Assembly: GCA_039000515.1 (NCBI GenBank)
Contig: JBCFYV010000024.1
Span: forward strand, 13,244,802-13,308,801
Origin: Timema cristinae
Taxonomy: Eukaryota > Arthropoda > Insecta > Phasmatodea > Timematidae
Reading direction: 5' to 3'
Length of the DNA: 64,000 nt
The translations under genes were made by a program, and so were the position numbers. Positions 46,501-58,094 of this stretch are shown piece after piece (within the stretch, counting starts at the first letter, position 1; each line of letters begins with the position of its first letter). Under the pieces are notes generated by a model that ran no database searches, was not told the origin of the DNA, and saw only the letters and a list, made by a program, of their open reading frames with translations.

Positions 46501-46919
46501 ATTAAGTTGATCTTGGTCCCGGTATGAGAGGATCATAAAAATAAGGGTACAGACAGAATATTTTAATTTTCTAAACTAAATATAACAATAATTTCTGAGA
46601 AATAAAATCATAATAGTTTTCTTAAAGCTGTATCTTATGTTATGGCAAAACAAAGTGATATTTGTTCTCACTAATTTAAAAAAGAAATGTTAAATTATTC
46701 ATACGCAAAGATAGTTGCAAATGTAGCGTATGTACATTATGTACACCTCTGATAAGCTCTAATTCATTCGAATCCAATTGATTCGTATATTGCATCCTAG
46801 TATAGTCACGTGTTTCCCCTGAACCATAACATCCTCAACCACAAAGTAATGTGATTAATTAGTTCATTAATATTCAGTTATACTATCAAGAACACTTTGA
46901 GCTCGAAATATACTGTCAA

Positions 46920-47360
46920 ATACTTGTTTACTTCTGTTCGTAGACCTTCAACGGTGCATCTACAATCAAAGGATGACCCCTACAAGAAGACAACTTGGAC
47001 GTGTGTTGTCGCCTCTAAAATGGCCTTCAGTACCGGCATGTCTGAGACGAGTTAGACGGTTCTTGCACCCCAAGCACGGCAAGGCGTGATGCTGGCGCTA
47101 CAATGCGATGATGCCCGGGGTGGACACAGGACATGTTTCATCTGGCCGCCTAAACAGCCAATAACAGACTCTCTCTTGAGTGGTAGCGATAAGGGGGAGG
47201 TGGGGGGGACCGTTCAACAACAACTGCTGGGTCTCGTTTCATTAGCTGGCCCATGTTGTTCCCAAACAGAGAAAGCGTAGTTTGTGTTCCGACATGGAAA
47301 CACTTCTGTTGTTTTTAATGAAGCAGCAAACGGCTGGGAATTGCTGACGTGACTTCTCTC
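46920..47360. other. G/C-richer unassigned patch
   Basis: A stretch of about 440 bp clearly richer in G and C than its neighbours, with a 64-codon frame (47086-47280) lacking known motifs. It could be an old transposon or a unique regulatory or exonic remnant. Confidence 0.25.
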
Positions 47361-48120
47361 TTTTTTTTTTATTATACAACTGATTCGTCAGTAGATAAAT
47401 CCCGCAACCCCCTGTTACATTTTGAAATATAAAAAATGTGCCAGAGGAATTTAGGTTGTTTTTTTTTATTCGTAACTTTTGTGTAGGTTTTGATACAAGA
47501 TTTATTTAACTGTATAATCTATGGGTTTGAGATTAATTAGGTAAATTTGTGGAAATGCAACCCAAATGAATGGGAATTGGGGATGTAAAAATCACAGTGG
47601 AAAGTACCCCTTCCCCCCTCTTTCCCACTCCTCAGTACACCCATCCGGTATTTGAACCTAGAACACCTTGCCACCGACAACCCAGTCCTTTTGGAGGAGA
47701 TTGTCCTAGATGCTGTTCATGGAAGTTTTCAGGAATAATTAAGTCCGGATCTAAAGTCTGACAATCATAGGAAGCTCAACTGGAAGCTTGTATTGCCACA
47801 ACAGCGGAGAAAGAAATAACAATTTTATTTTAATTTTTAATCATTTTTATTAATAATGTAAAGAAATACAACACAGAAAACCATAAGGAAGTAACGTATT
47901 ATCAATTGTTTTTGATAAAGTTTTAGATTAACTTTATGATCAATAAATCAAATAAAATATTTTATAGATGGACAAATTCTAGTGACTTTCAATCAATGTT
48001 GGGGGTTGAAAGTGGTATTCCTTTTAAATAGCAGGGTTTAGTTATATTATCAAATAGAAATAGGTATTGTAAAAGTAGTTCCCTAAGTTAGTTTTAAAAT
48101 GAATAGTGTCCGCCTACGAA
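47361..48120. other. unassigned AT-rich DNA
   Basis: A faint resemblance to a reverse SINE B (GGTATTTGAACCTAGAACAC near 47648) is too weak to call. Nothing else recognised. Confidence 0.35.
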
Positions 48121-48149
48121 TATAATCAATTTAGTGTGTTGAGGAGATA

Positions 48150-48155
48150 TTTTTA

Positions 48156-48203
<48 letters not shown>

Positions 48204-48204
48204 T
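48150..48204. repeat. (TA)n(TG)n microsatellite
   Basis: About 35 bp of TA followed by seven TG units. Confidence 0.95.
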
Positions 48205-48322
48205 TTCCAAAACTTTCTTTCCTCGCAAATGCAGATACACTTTCTATAAAAGTATCCCTACTCATTCGTGTCTTATTGGAGTGAATATACATATATCTAA
48301 AACAGGTAGTAAAACGCGCTTC
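48205..48322 (+). mobile_element. SINE B 3' half, worn
   Basis: TTCCTCGCAAATGCAGATAC and CAGGTAGTAAAACGCGCTTC match the second half of family B. Confidence 0.6.
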
Positions 48323-48924
48323 ACAAAGAAATTAAATCTTATTGTAAGGTTGATAGCATAAAATATATTTTCCAAACAATTTAAAAATAAATAGTAATAT
48401 TGGTTATGTGTAGTTTGACCATATTATACTTTTTAAACCTCAGCCCTCTTCCCCCCAACTACATCACACCCCCACCCAGCAAAAAACTATAAATATTCAG
48501 CCACGTATGTCTACCTCAAATAGCTTTGTTATAAAATAACTAAACATATTTTTTTTACTAAATAAATGATTTAATTATAACAATATAAGCTCCTTCCCAT
48601 TTTATATAGTTTTCATTTTGTAGTTTTTGGTTTCATTTTATAGGCCTACCAGCCTTACCAAAAATGAGACAGAAATAAAGATAATAACTTTGTTAGTACA
48701 CTTTGCTTAATCAAATATTCAGGGTGAAAGGGTAGGAGGTTGAAAAAGAAAGTTATAATGAGTTTTTTTCAAATTGTAATGTAATTGATTGGCCCTAAAA
48801 AGTATGTGAAAGCATTGACAATAATATCGTCTTAATTTTATAAGCATATCTTATTTCATTTAAATTATATAGTATATTAAATGGCGCTTAAAGCACTTCT
48901 TCTTCTAAGAAGGCAAAAGCCACT

Positions 48925-49412
48925 GATCAGTGACGTCACGCACGTGACACCAGTCAAGTCAGGTTGACAATATATAATATTTCAAATAATAACTTCCTCT
49001 TCTCGAAGATTCGAAGAGAGATTTTTAAATGTAACTTGAGTCAGTTTCCGGCTCTCGAAGCTTCTAGTAAGACCGAGATGTTTTTGTCTTGTATTTTGTT
49101 TTTCTAAACTAAACCTTCTCGAAGCTTCCATGTGCAAGGGATATATACAAAGAATGGTGCAACGTAAAGGCAGTTGGTGTCCAATACTGACAGAACTCAC
49201 TTGGGCACTTGGCGTCCAGCAATACCTGTCCGCGCTCATACAATAGGCCGCGTATATATTTCAACGACATGATCTATTTTCTCATTAAATAAACAGATTC
49301 AGAAATAAAAAACATGTCAAAATAATAAACGTTTATTAATTATAATTCTTCAATTGGCGTCCATCGCGGCAGTAAAATATCAGAACAACATAATTGGCGC
49401 ACAACGTAGGGA
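48925..49412 (+). mobile_element. possible Gypsy-type LTR and primer-binding site
   Basis: TGGCGCACAACGTAGG at 49395-49410 resembles a retrotransposon primer-binding site. Before it lie a TATA-like ATATATAC (49141), AATAAA signals (about 49286 and 49303) and the LTR-like end AACAACA. A U3-like part contains repeated CTCGAAGCTTC (49055, 49117). No gag or pol follows. The left border near TGACGTCACGCACGTGAC is a guess. Confidence 0.4.
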
Positions 49413-49969
49413 CCCGTAATTCAAGAACGTTTCAAAATTATGAAATATACAACCTGTCCAAGCTATTTTAGCCATAGTATGGACAGATTTTATAACGTAC
49501 TTCCTTCTTAAATGCCCTTTTTTTCATAAAAAAACTCTACAATAAAGAAGGATTCTTTTATGAAAAAGGACCTTCAAGATAGTAATTTGTAAGAGAAAAC
49601 GGCTACACACAGTTCAGTGTAATAATGTATCATAGGGAGAAATTGGGAAACAGATGAACACGATGTCGCGAAATAAAAGATTTTGGTAAAACATGATGTC
49701 ATAAAGGCAAAAATCAAATTATTAAGAACAAATCTATGATAAATTAAACTCTTTATAAATTATATAGGCCTAGTTAATTATCACAAAGAGCTATTTCAAA
49801 ATGTAATCTTAATATGTTACAGTAAGACTTTTTAAGAATCTCTGGACGCTCATACAAAAAACCAATAATTTAAAGTTAAATATTTCTAATAACATTATTT
49901 TGCACTTTATGTAAGTTAGAAGGTTTACTAAATAAATTTAATATAATAATATTTATGTGAACAATAAGA

Positions 49970-50000
<31 letters not shown>

Positions 50001-50657
50001 TGTTAAATTTCGGGTATTTTAAGGAAACGGGATTTTGTATAAATATTATCTTTAAAACACATCTAAAATCAGAATAGAGGTTTAATTGTTTGAGGAAGGT
50101 TAATGTAAATTAATTTTTTTTAAACATATTTTTAAACGGCCAGGCAATGTACTCAGATATTCCACGAGAGAAATGAATAATGACACTCTAGGAGATACGT
50201 TTCATATCCATGTTTAAATTAAGACATCTTAACCACGTTTAAAAAAAAAGTCAATTAGCAACAGAATAAAATGCTAAATACATCATGTTAAGGATAATGT
50301 TATTCTCTTAACGTTTTTAAATCTTAACATTTATCTTTGGATTCCAAGTTAATATATCTCTTATAATTATTTATCTTTTAATTTAAATTTGATGTTTTTC
50401 CTTAATGGTCAAGCTAGACAGAAAACGAATAATATATTCAATAATGCATTGTATTTATAGAGAATATCCATTGTTCACGTGGTTTAAAACATTAGTCTTA
50501 CAACAAATGTAATTTTTCTTTAGAAAAACGCCTTAACTTCTTTATCAATAATTGTTTATTAAATTATTATCACTTTAGATGTGATATTAGATAAATCACA
50601 TTTTGAGCGGCCGCCATCTTAAAACTGATGGCCAGATCACATAAAGTCTGTTCAGCG
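49413..50657. other. unassigned AT-rich DNA with (CT)n
   Basis: A (CT)n microsatellite lies at 49970-49997. No gene or assigned repeat. Confidence 0.45.
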
Positions 50658-50754
50658 TAGAAATTGTTTTCTGAAAGGCCTTTTTTCCTACCAGAAATCT
50701 ATTATATAGTAGGATAATGGTAGGAAAAAAGACCTTTCAGAGAGAAATTCCTAC
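50658..50754. repeat. long hairpin
   Basis: CTGAAAGGCCTTTTTTCCTA (50671 on, 23 bases) pairs with TAGGAAAAAAGACCTTTCAG (ending 50740) with one mismatch, across a 24-base loop. Weaker pairing continues outward (GTAGAAATT against AATTCCTAC). It could be a tiny foldback transposon or a small-RNA-like precursor. Confidence 0.8.
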
Positions 50755-50799
50755 CGTGAATAGAGTATAAACATGTGCATTCCTCGTTCGGCTTAGGTT

Positions 50800-51375
50800 C
50801 AAAGAATGTGTCTACCAAATCTCGTCAAAATTGGTCAAAGTATTTGACAGTAATCGCAGAACAAAGAGACAGATGGCATTCTAAATGGTCGAGTTAAAAC
50901 AAGACCTCACTTTACTCAGTCATTAACCGATAATTATTTTTTGGAATGATAAGAAATCAGAATCTATTTTTAATGAAAAAAAATAAGTATTCTCTCAAAC
51001 AAACCTTTGCAATTCTCTCCTTGAGGTTATTTTGTTATCCAAGCAATGAAAGATTAGGTCTTCCTAATGGTCTCTTCCCATTGGAATTACCAGTTTAAAA
51101 ATCCCTGAACAAAGTTTAAATACTTCTCCAAAACTAGGCTATTATTGACCGAGAATATCGAGGCTCAGTTTTAACTTGACTATTTGGCATATAGTCTGTT
51201 TGTCAGGATGTTTGTTTCATGATAACTCTCAAATGGATCGTTCAACTTTAACGAAATATGACAGTAACATTCTTTGACCTAGGCCAAACGACATATGAAC
51301 ATGGTTTTTCAATTTGGTTACCCATTTCCTCAAAGTGGTTGCTAAATAATTGTTATTTAGTAGCTAATACTAAGT
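50800..51375 (+). repeat. degraded repeat of the GACAGACAG-ended kind
   Basis: TACCAAATCTCGTCAAAATT and ACAAAGAGACAGATGG (50812-50877), then TGTTTGTTTCATGATAACTC (51210), resemble sequence found next to the 3' ends of common arthropod repeats. Class and borders are unknown. Confidence 0.3.
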
Positions 51376-52311
51376 GGTTTTAATTTAAAGCTTCAAGCCA
51401 TTGACCGAATACGCCTACCTTTATAAATTGTGATTTGTGTTGCAAGAATAACATCTAAAATGGCATATACAACTTTAAACTTCAATGATAATGACTTGAA
51501 GTCCTTTATTTTTATCATATATGTTAGGAATATTACATTTTGTGTATGGATACTATACTATAACAAATACAAATTGATATTTTTAATCGAATATAAATAC
51601 AACAAACATAGTGAATACATTTAAAGAGTATTTTACATTAAACCGACAGTGATTTTCAAATCATCTCTATTTATATTGATATTATATTTTTATCTCATTG
51701 GATTGGTAAATACTTAACATAACAATTCAAACGTAAAATTGTACTAATGTATTCGGTATTAAACACATTTACGTTCATACCATAAAAAAATTACTATTCT
51801 CCTGCCAATACGAGTCACATTTCCTACCCTCGCCAAACAAAATATTGATATTCTCTCCCCTAACTGTGTTTTTTCAGTCGCAACGAAAACACTCTCTCGT
51901 GGAAATAGGAACATTGCTAATAGGTCACGTGGCTGAGTAGTGTGACAGGGGATAACTGCCAGCAACATCTTCCCTCGCCAACAAATGGAAAGTTGGTGTT
52001 TATTGATGGGACGTCTGCTATTGTATATGAAAGGACCATTATAGACTCAGCATCGTGTGTTTACCATGTCTTCCACGTCCATCCTTCCGGCGATTTAGTT
52101 AATTTGCCAGCTATTGGACCTTAGCTGACAGTTCAAAAAAACTAATAGATCTACTTTGAGGTTCGTTCCTTTGTTTTAATGGTTGGCCTAATATGTGGGG
52201 AGCTCTAATTAGATGTTGAGAGGGATGGACGAAAATATGAACTATTTATGTATGGGTTTGACCTATATATTAAGTTCGATACGACAGTGCAACATTTTTA
52301 CAACTTAAAAA
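51376..52311. other. unassigned DNA
   Basis: Short frames at 51430-51624, 51759-51968 (reverse) and 51942-52124 have no known motif. Confidence 0.35.
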
Positions 52312-52378
52312 TGTACTAAGCCGAAGGTCCCGGGTTCGATTCCCGTGTCCAGGTGTCATTTTTCAATTTTCAGATTAA
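52312..52378 (+). mobile_element. family C half copy
   Basis: ACTAAGCCGAAGGTCCCGGG, then TTCGATTCCCGTGTCCAGGT and GTCATTTTTCAATTTTCAG match the forward arm of C2 from mid tRNA-like part to the tail. No reverse arm is present. Confidence 0.8.
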
Positions 52379-52400
52379 AAATGTTTGTTTTTATATATCA

Positions 52401-52641
52401 GCTCTTCTTACTACCTGTTCAGGTTATAGGCATGCATGATCATTACTCTAAAGAGGTATGGATGAGAAAGGGCTTATTTAAGAGGTAATATACCCTCATT
52501 CGTGTGGAAGGAGAGTGGGAAATCATTTGGGGAAAAAAACTCAGTAGACCTGACCGGGATTCAAGCCCAGATCTCCACATTATCAGAAAGCCAGTCTAAC
52601 ACTAGAGTGACGCCTTAAACCATTCGGTCACTGAAGTGGTT
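52401..52641 (-). mobile_element. SINE B copy, reverse
   Basis: Worn tail GCTCTTCTTACTACCTGTTC, body GTGTGGAAGGAGAGTGGG, box B complement GGGATTCAAGCCCAG, head ending CATTCGGTCACTGAAGTGG. Confidence 0.8.
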
Positions 52642-52869
52642 AATTTTTAGTTATAAACATCAATAAACTCAGAACCTGTTCACATATATTACAAAGGATA
52701 GTTGGTTTAACGCATACAGTTCTATTCTGTTACAAACTGTTTTACTTTCAGACTGAACAATCCTGGATTTTTGGAATGTAGCACTCTCGCACTGAGGTAT
52801 GGAATTATTAAATACCTAGGTTATGGGAAAGGTGTGTATTATTAGCGAATTTGGTTTAAAATTAATCTG

Positions 52870-53302
52870 TAATCTGTAATGAGGTGGACTGAATATACCA
52901 AGATCAAGAGAGGAATAGGGTGTAATGAGGTGGACTGTATAGAAATAATTCAAGATAAATATAGGATAAAATGAAGTGGACCGGATATAACTAGCTCAAA
53001 AGAGGAATAGGGTGTAATGAGGTAGATTGGATAGAAATAGCTCAAGATAAGAATAGGGTGTAATGAGGTGGCCTGGATATAATTAGCTCGAGATAGGGAT
53101 AGAGTATGATTAGGTGGACTAGATATAACTAGCTAAAGATATGGATAGGGTGTAATGACGTGAACTGAATTTAAATAGCTTGAAATAGGGATAGGGTATA
53201 ATGAGCTAGACTGGATATATAACTTGCTCAAGATAAGGGATAGGTGCCGTACTTTTGTAAATACGGCAATGAATTGTAGAGCTCCTAGTGCCATAGAGTA
53301 AT
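52870..53302 (+). pseudogene. LINE 3' end expanded into a minisatellite
   Basis: The right part (53191-53302) matches the final codons of the LINE tail at 37880-37994 (the RGIGCSEIDWIELSQDR region, then CCGTACTTTTGTAAAT and CTAGTGCCATAGAGTAATGA). To its left, the segment for that peptide is repeated in tandem. The unit is 46 bp, not a multiple of three, so the frame is lost. The expansion must have happened in dead LINE DNA, or came with the copy that inserted. Confidence 0.75.
52915..53239 (+). repeat. 46-bp tandem repeat, about 7 units
   Basis: Units begin ATAGGGTGTAATGAGGTGGA at 52915, 52961, 53007, 53053, 53099, 53145 and 53191 (last unit slightly longer). A partial unit lies before them at about 52877. 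Units differ from each other at several positions. Confidence 0.92.
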
Positions 53303-53450
53303 GAGGTCATATGATATAATCAATGTGTTTAAAGAAAACACGTTAAAAAATCAAATAAAAAAATTCTAACATGCATGCAATATGAACTCAAATATCTCTC
53401 ATATCCTGTATTTATACTCTAAATAATATGCATAAGAAATGTCAAAAATG

Positions 53451-53476
53451 TATCAGCAGCCAATTGGTTGCTGATA
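53451..53476. repeat. 26-bp near-perfect palindrome
   Basis: TATCAGCAGCCAA / TTGGTTGCTGATA differ from a perfect palindrome at one pair only. Weaker pairing extends outward (AAGAAATGTC against TTTCTTACATT). Confidence 0.8.
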
Positions 53477-53785
53477 TATTTCTTACATTTGTATAGCTTT
53501 TTATTTACCGTATAAATATATATGGTGACAGAGCTATATTAGTTTTTATTTTTTTAAATATATAAAAAGAACCAAACAATTAATTAGATTACCTTTCTTG
53601 TGGGGGACCACAAATATCGTGACTCCAAGTCGTCGGCATGATTGGCAGAATAGAGAGACAGAAAATCTTCTGGTTAACTTCTTTGTAGTTTGAAATTACC
53701 AGGCATCCATTGGTTCAATTTCAAATAAGATGGCCAATGGTAGGAAGACTATATATAACCAGTCATGTGCTGCCTATCTACGATT

Positions 53786-53793
53786 ATAAAAGA
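53786..53793 (+). promoter_or_regulatory. TATA-box-like motif
   Basis: TATAAAAG in a setting with an initiator-like TCACTCT about 30 bp later. It makes most sense as the promoter of the suspected LTR. Confidence 0.3.
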
Positions 53794-53920
53794 GGCTGAA
53801 CTCTAAATCAGGTTCACTCTGGTTTCACATCACTTCAGCTCATATTCTTGTAGTACTGTCCCAAATCACGTGTCGAATGTTGCTGTGTAATTCTGTAATT
53901 TGTGTAACCAGAATGGTACA

Positions 53921-54189
53921 ATAATAATAATAATAATAATAATAATAGCATCTAGTCTTACTAACCGTTCGGGTTATACGCTTTAAGTACTAATCACGCT
54001 ATTGGATTAGGAATTGGGAAGGTCGAATTAGAGGAAGTGAACCCGCACTTGCGTTGAGGGAGAGTGTAAAACCATTTAGGAAAAACCACCCCCAGTTCAC
54101 CCGACCGAAATTCGAACCTCGATCTCCCGTCCTTGGCAGTCGAGCTCAATACGACAAGCGCGTTAGCCAACTACGCCACCGAGGCGGGT
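53921..54189 (-). mobile_element. SINE B copy, full length
   Basis: Reverse family B: (ATA)n at the left, worn GCATCTAGTCTTACTAACCG, body, head TAGCCAACTACGCCACCGAG then GCGGGT at the right. Flanks CAGAATGGTACA / CAGAATGTTACA form a 12-bp duplication with one mismatch. Confidence 0.93.
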
Positions 54190-54205
54190 CAGAATGTTAC
54201 ACGCT

Positions 54206-55199
54206 TCTATAATATTAATATCAATAAAAATCAACATAATGCAATTAAAATTAATGTACATAACTACTCTTTATAAGAGGAGTGAAATATATTGTTCAAT
54301 GTAGACACAAGTGTGGCGAATGAGAAATGAAATTCACTAAACCACGTAAAAATTGAGAGATTAGGTTTCTAAATCGAACATTTAAAGCAACTCTAACAGC
54401 TTTACAGGTCTATTCAAGACATGCACACATGTATTCATTTAAAACTGCCTCGAACGTAAATGATGAAAATTGTTCAGATTGAAAATGTTAGTCAATTTAA
54501 TGTGAAATCTACAATTCTCCTGTCTGAAAGCAGAGATTAAACGAAGTATTTATAAAGGGAGTGGAGTGGAATATTTCGTGGTAGTTTTGTGTCAATTACG
54601 CATTCTGAAAACGGAACGTCTTAAAAAATATGCAGAAAATAAGTTTCAAACCAGCGCACATCAGGAAAAAGTTTAATTTACTATGATAGCTGGAAAATTC
54701 TAGCCTGACATTTTTTGCGGCCAATTCACCACCTATGATCATTGGAGACCATTCCTGTCCTATATTATCATTCTTTCAACGGCCATTTGTAATATAAAAT
54801 AAACGGTGTGGTGTACCGCAAAGAATTTCACCCACCTTTATCTTAAAATATACATTTACTAAAAACTCGTAAGATTTGTTAAACGAAATAATATACTTTG
54901 TTGTGAAAACACTACAATAAATATCATAAATGAAGTAACATACACTTTTACTTACTTACTCTATGGCATCAGAAACTAGGAACACTGTTACAGAAATACT
55001 GAGAAAAGAGAAACATCGTTGTTCACCAAAGAGCATAAGAATCAAATGCATTTTCAAACACCTGAATTAAAAAATATATATAATTGCTTATAGCTCAGAA
55101 ATTATTGGTTTTACAATCATATATTACAAATAAAAGGTTTTTATCTCTAATAGTACTACAACTTTATAGAGATAAGTTATTTCGTATCTCAAATAGTTG
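54206..55199. other. unassigned AT-rich DNA
   Basis: No gene or assigned repeat. Confidence 0.4.
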
Positions 55200-55575
55200 C
55201 GGAGAAATTATAAAAATTGAAGGATTTCCCCTATGTAAAGTACCCTCAAAGTAATTTTCATGAGACAATGAAAATTTATATCTTGTCTATAATGATAAAC
55301 AATGTCTAGAAATAAATTTATTCAAAATGGTTTGAGTGAAATCTGAGAAAATCGATTTCTTTCTCTTTTTGCTTTTCAGTAAGCTAAATTTAATTTTAAG
55401 GTTATATATCTAATTCCAAAAATTCCTTGGGGCAAGGGGGGGATACCTTGTAAAACCCCCCAGATACCGAGTTTTAGCCCAATCGATAACATTATTTTGG
55501 CTATATCCCAAGGTACAGACAGACGGACAAACAGAAATACAGACGGCATTGCAAAAACCACTTCTTTAGTTTCAG
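55200..55575 (+). repeat. repeat ending in GACAGACGGACA motif
   Basis: AAAGTACCCTCAAAG (55239) and ACAGACAGACGGACAAACAG (55513) are of the same kind as the array at 61530-62585, which ends CGGACAGACAGACG. It probably belongs to the same repeat class. Confidence 0.45.
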
Positions 55576-57384
55576 GAGGTCATGAAACGTTGACATTTAT
55601 CAAAATATAGAGTTCAAATTTTTTTGGTGGTCATAATACTTTCTCTCCAAGGTGTCGAGAGAAATTAAAAATTAGTTTAACAATAGTAATAGGGTAAGTA
55701 GCTTATACAACCAGCCCTACCATCTTTATACAAAATAATATTATTATTATTAGTTGTTTGCTCTTTGCTTTGATAAAATATATTATCATTTATTTCTGTC
55801 AGAATATTAAAATGTATGTTGCCATTTACTGTACATCTTGCTTTGATCAGGCCCACACCGAAATAATTATAGTGGTATTCGAGATATTTATGATACGCCT
55901 CCCATAAAATCAATATATTGTACTCTACAGTAAAAGGTTATTAAAGAGTCATGCTAACCATAAAGCCAATTATGTTTTAATCCAGCTAGCCACGAAAAAA
56001 TTTTAAAGTGGTACTTTTGTGACAGATGCGGATTATTGACAAGAAATAAAGAGTTATGGAGACTGCGTCGGACACCACATGACTTGAACCATCTGGTGGG
56101 AGTGAGGAACGTTCCTAAAACGAAATAACCAAAAACATCCAAACATATACAACGGTTTTGGAACATAAGTTTAACAGACATAATTAACGTAAAATAATGG
56201 AAAGGAGATAATTGCTCCACATAGAAAAAAAAGGGCATACCATCTTTAAACCAAATGTATAATTCAAAAGTTTATTTTTCTTAGCACTTTCCATGTTTCA
56301 ATAATTATAATTAAAATCGGATTTTAGTTATTGATTGAAATTTAAACATAAAATTTGACAATCAATTTTTAATCAATACGAAAACCACTTTACAAACAAA
56401 ATCATTATTTACATAAATATTTAAAAGATGTGAAGGAACAATACTGAACGATAAAGATAAAAGTAGCTTTAATAGGGAAAATAGAAACACAGTTTTCATT
56501 ATAAAAGCCATATGTTGTTATAAGATGGTTTCTTTATTTGATTCCTATTTCATTTACTGAAACTTTTTATAGACATTAGGTTACTCAATAAGTATGAAAA
56601 TATAGTTGATAATATATATGTATTTAACATAATATTTTTAATTGGTTGGAGTTTCTTAAATGTAATTCATATAGATTAAAACTTAGACCATTTATGGAAA
56701 TATTATATATATAATTTTTTCATATAGCTTTTTGTTTTATAATTTTAAAATTTAAGTTTTAGTGTTTTTTTCATAAACTGCTCCATCTATTTTATTCTTA
56801 TTTCTTGAGATTTCCCCAGAGTTTCCTCACGGAAAGAAAAGTCATACAACAAAGAGTGATTAACGCTTGAAAATACTGCATCATCCTTTTAAACTAAAAT
56901 ATGCTTTCAAATTTGACGCCATCTTTCTACTTACTAACTGCAAAGTGTTTCTTAAACAAATCTTACTTTTTTTTTTTTTTTAGGTTTCATACTAAATCTT
57001 CTAACTTTACCAAAGAGTGGATGAAGTGAATGCTTTTGGTATGGGATGTAGATTAAGTCATGGCAATAACTAATCACCCTTGCCTCGACGAACACGGTAT
57101 AAATATCAAACTCATTTTGAGTGGTTTGCCGGTAATAGGGAGGTTGGTGTTCAAACACTTTCGAATAAAATGAAGATTTATTTTTTTTACATGTTTTACA
57201 ACTTTACTTCCATTAAAATGGAGGTATAGATGCTCTAAATAGTGATATCTTTCTCATCCCATATATATATAGGATGAGATACATATATAGGATGAGATAA
57301 TATTATATAATATATTGGTCTAAAGATGCCATACGCTTAAAAAAAAAAGCTCTAGTAGGGCAGGGATGAGGAAGTGAGTATTTT
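55576..57384. other. unassigned AT-rich DNA
   Basis: About 1.8 kb. Reverse frames at 55677-55913, 55954-56238 and 56952-57158 carry no known motif. A two-unit tandem of TAGGATGAGATA lies at 57270-57300. Confidence 0.4.
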
Positions 57385-57553
57385 ATTAGTAACCTACGGG
57401 CATTTGCGTGCAAGTGTAATGAGAACCCATTGAGGAAAAATAATTTTCAGTGGACACGGCCAGAATTCTAACCCCGATCTCCCCATCATTAGCAGGTCAG
57501 TCTAACACGAGGGTGATACCTTAGGGCTTAGACCGTTCGGACACAGAAGTTGG
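57385..57553 (-). mobile_element. SINE B copy, reverse, tail lost
   Basis: GGCATTTGCGTGCAAGTG, box B complement AGAATTCTAACCCCGATCTC, head ending GACCGTTCGGACACAGAAGT. Confidence 0.7.
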
Positions 57554-57834
57554 TTAGGTAAAAGTAGATCTAGTAACTTTTTTTAATTGTCAGCTTCCCA
57601 TGAAAAATTAGAATGTACATGAATGCGTCAGAACAGCAACTGTGGTATGGCCAATATTGGACATCAATAAACAGTTAAAATAAAAGGTGTTAACATGGTT
57701 AGCCTTTACACTAAATATTGCTACCGGTCCGGTATATACTCGCGTTAACCGTCATTGTTGTCTCGATTAAATGATAGATGATTGCATATAGGTTCTCTAC
57801 ACTATTATTATCGGCCTTGGTGCGCGCGCAGACA

Positions 57835-58062
57835 AAGGCCTCAGTATTTAAATGATCTCTTGTGTTTGACTGGCCTGCTGCTGATGGTAAGATATATATA
57901 TATGTTCGAAGCCAGGTTGGGTTTAGTGAGGGTAGATTCTTCCTAAATGGTTTCCCACTCTTCTTTTTTCTTAAAAGGCTCCCCTCGCAGCCTCCAGACA
58001 AAGGTTGTTCCATTTCCTTGACAATTAGTGTAAATAAGTAAATATTCTGGACGGGTTAAATG
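57835..58062 (+). mobile_element. SINE B copy, worn
   Basis: GACTGGCCTGCTGCTGATGG, box B-like GTTCGAAGCCAGG, CCTAAATGGTTTCCCACTCT, and a poor tail (ATTCTGGACGGGTTAAATGA). The 100-codon reverse frame over it is incidental. Confidence 0.65.
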
Positions 58063-58094
58063 ACGTGAAATCATGATGTCTTCTTAACTTGACC

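Larger units (their letters stand above)
53599..54205 (+). mobile_element. possible solo LTR (interrupted by a SINE)
   Basis: It starts TGTGGGGGACCACAA. A TATA-type motif TATAAAAG lies at 53786, followed about 30 bp on by TCACTCT (initiator-like), and it could end near TACA. This resembles an LTR with its own promoter, but no partner LTR or primer-binding site is seen. SINE B at 53921-54189 lies at its right edge. Confidence 0.3.

Noticed and set aside
52915..53239. CRISPR-like array
   Set aside because: The 46-bp units are contiguous without spacers and derive from a LINE.
57711..58013. 100-codon reverse frame
   Set aside because: It overlaps a worn SINE B copy and has no known motif.
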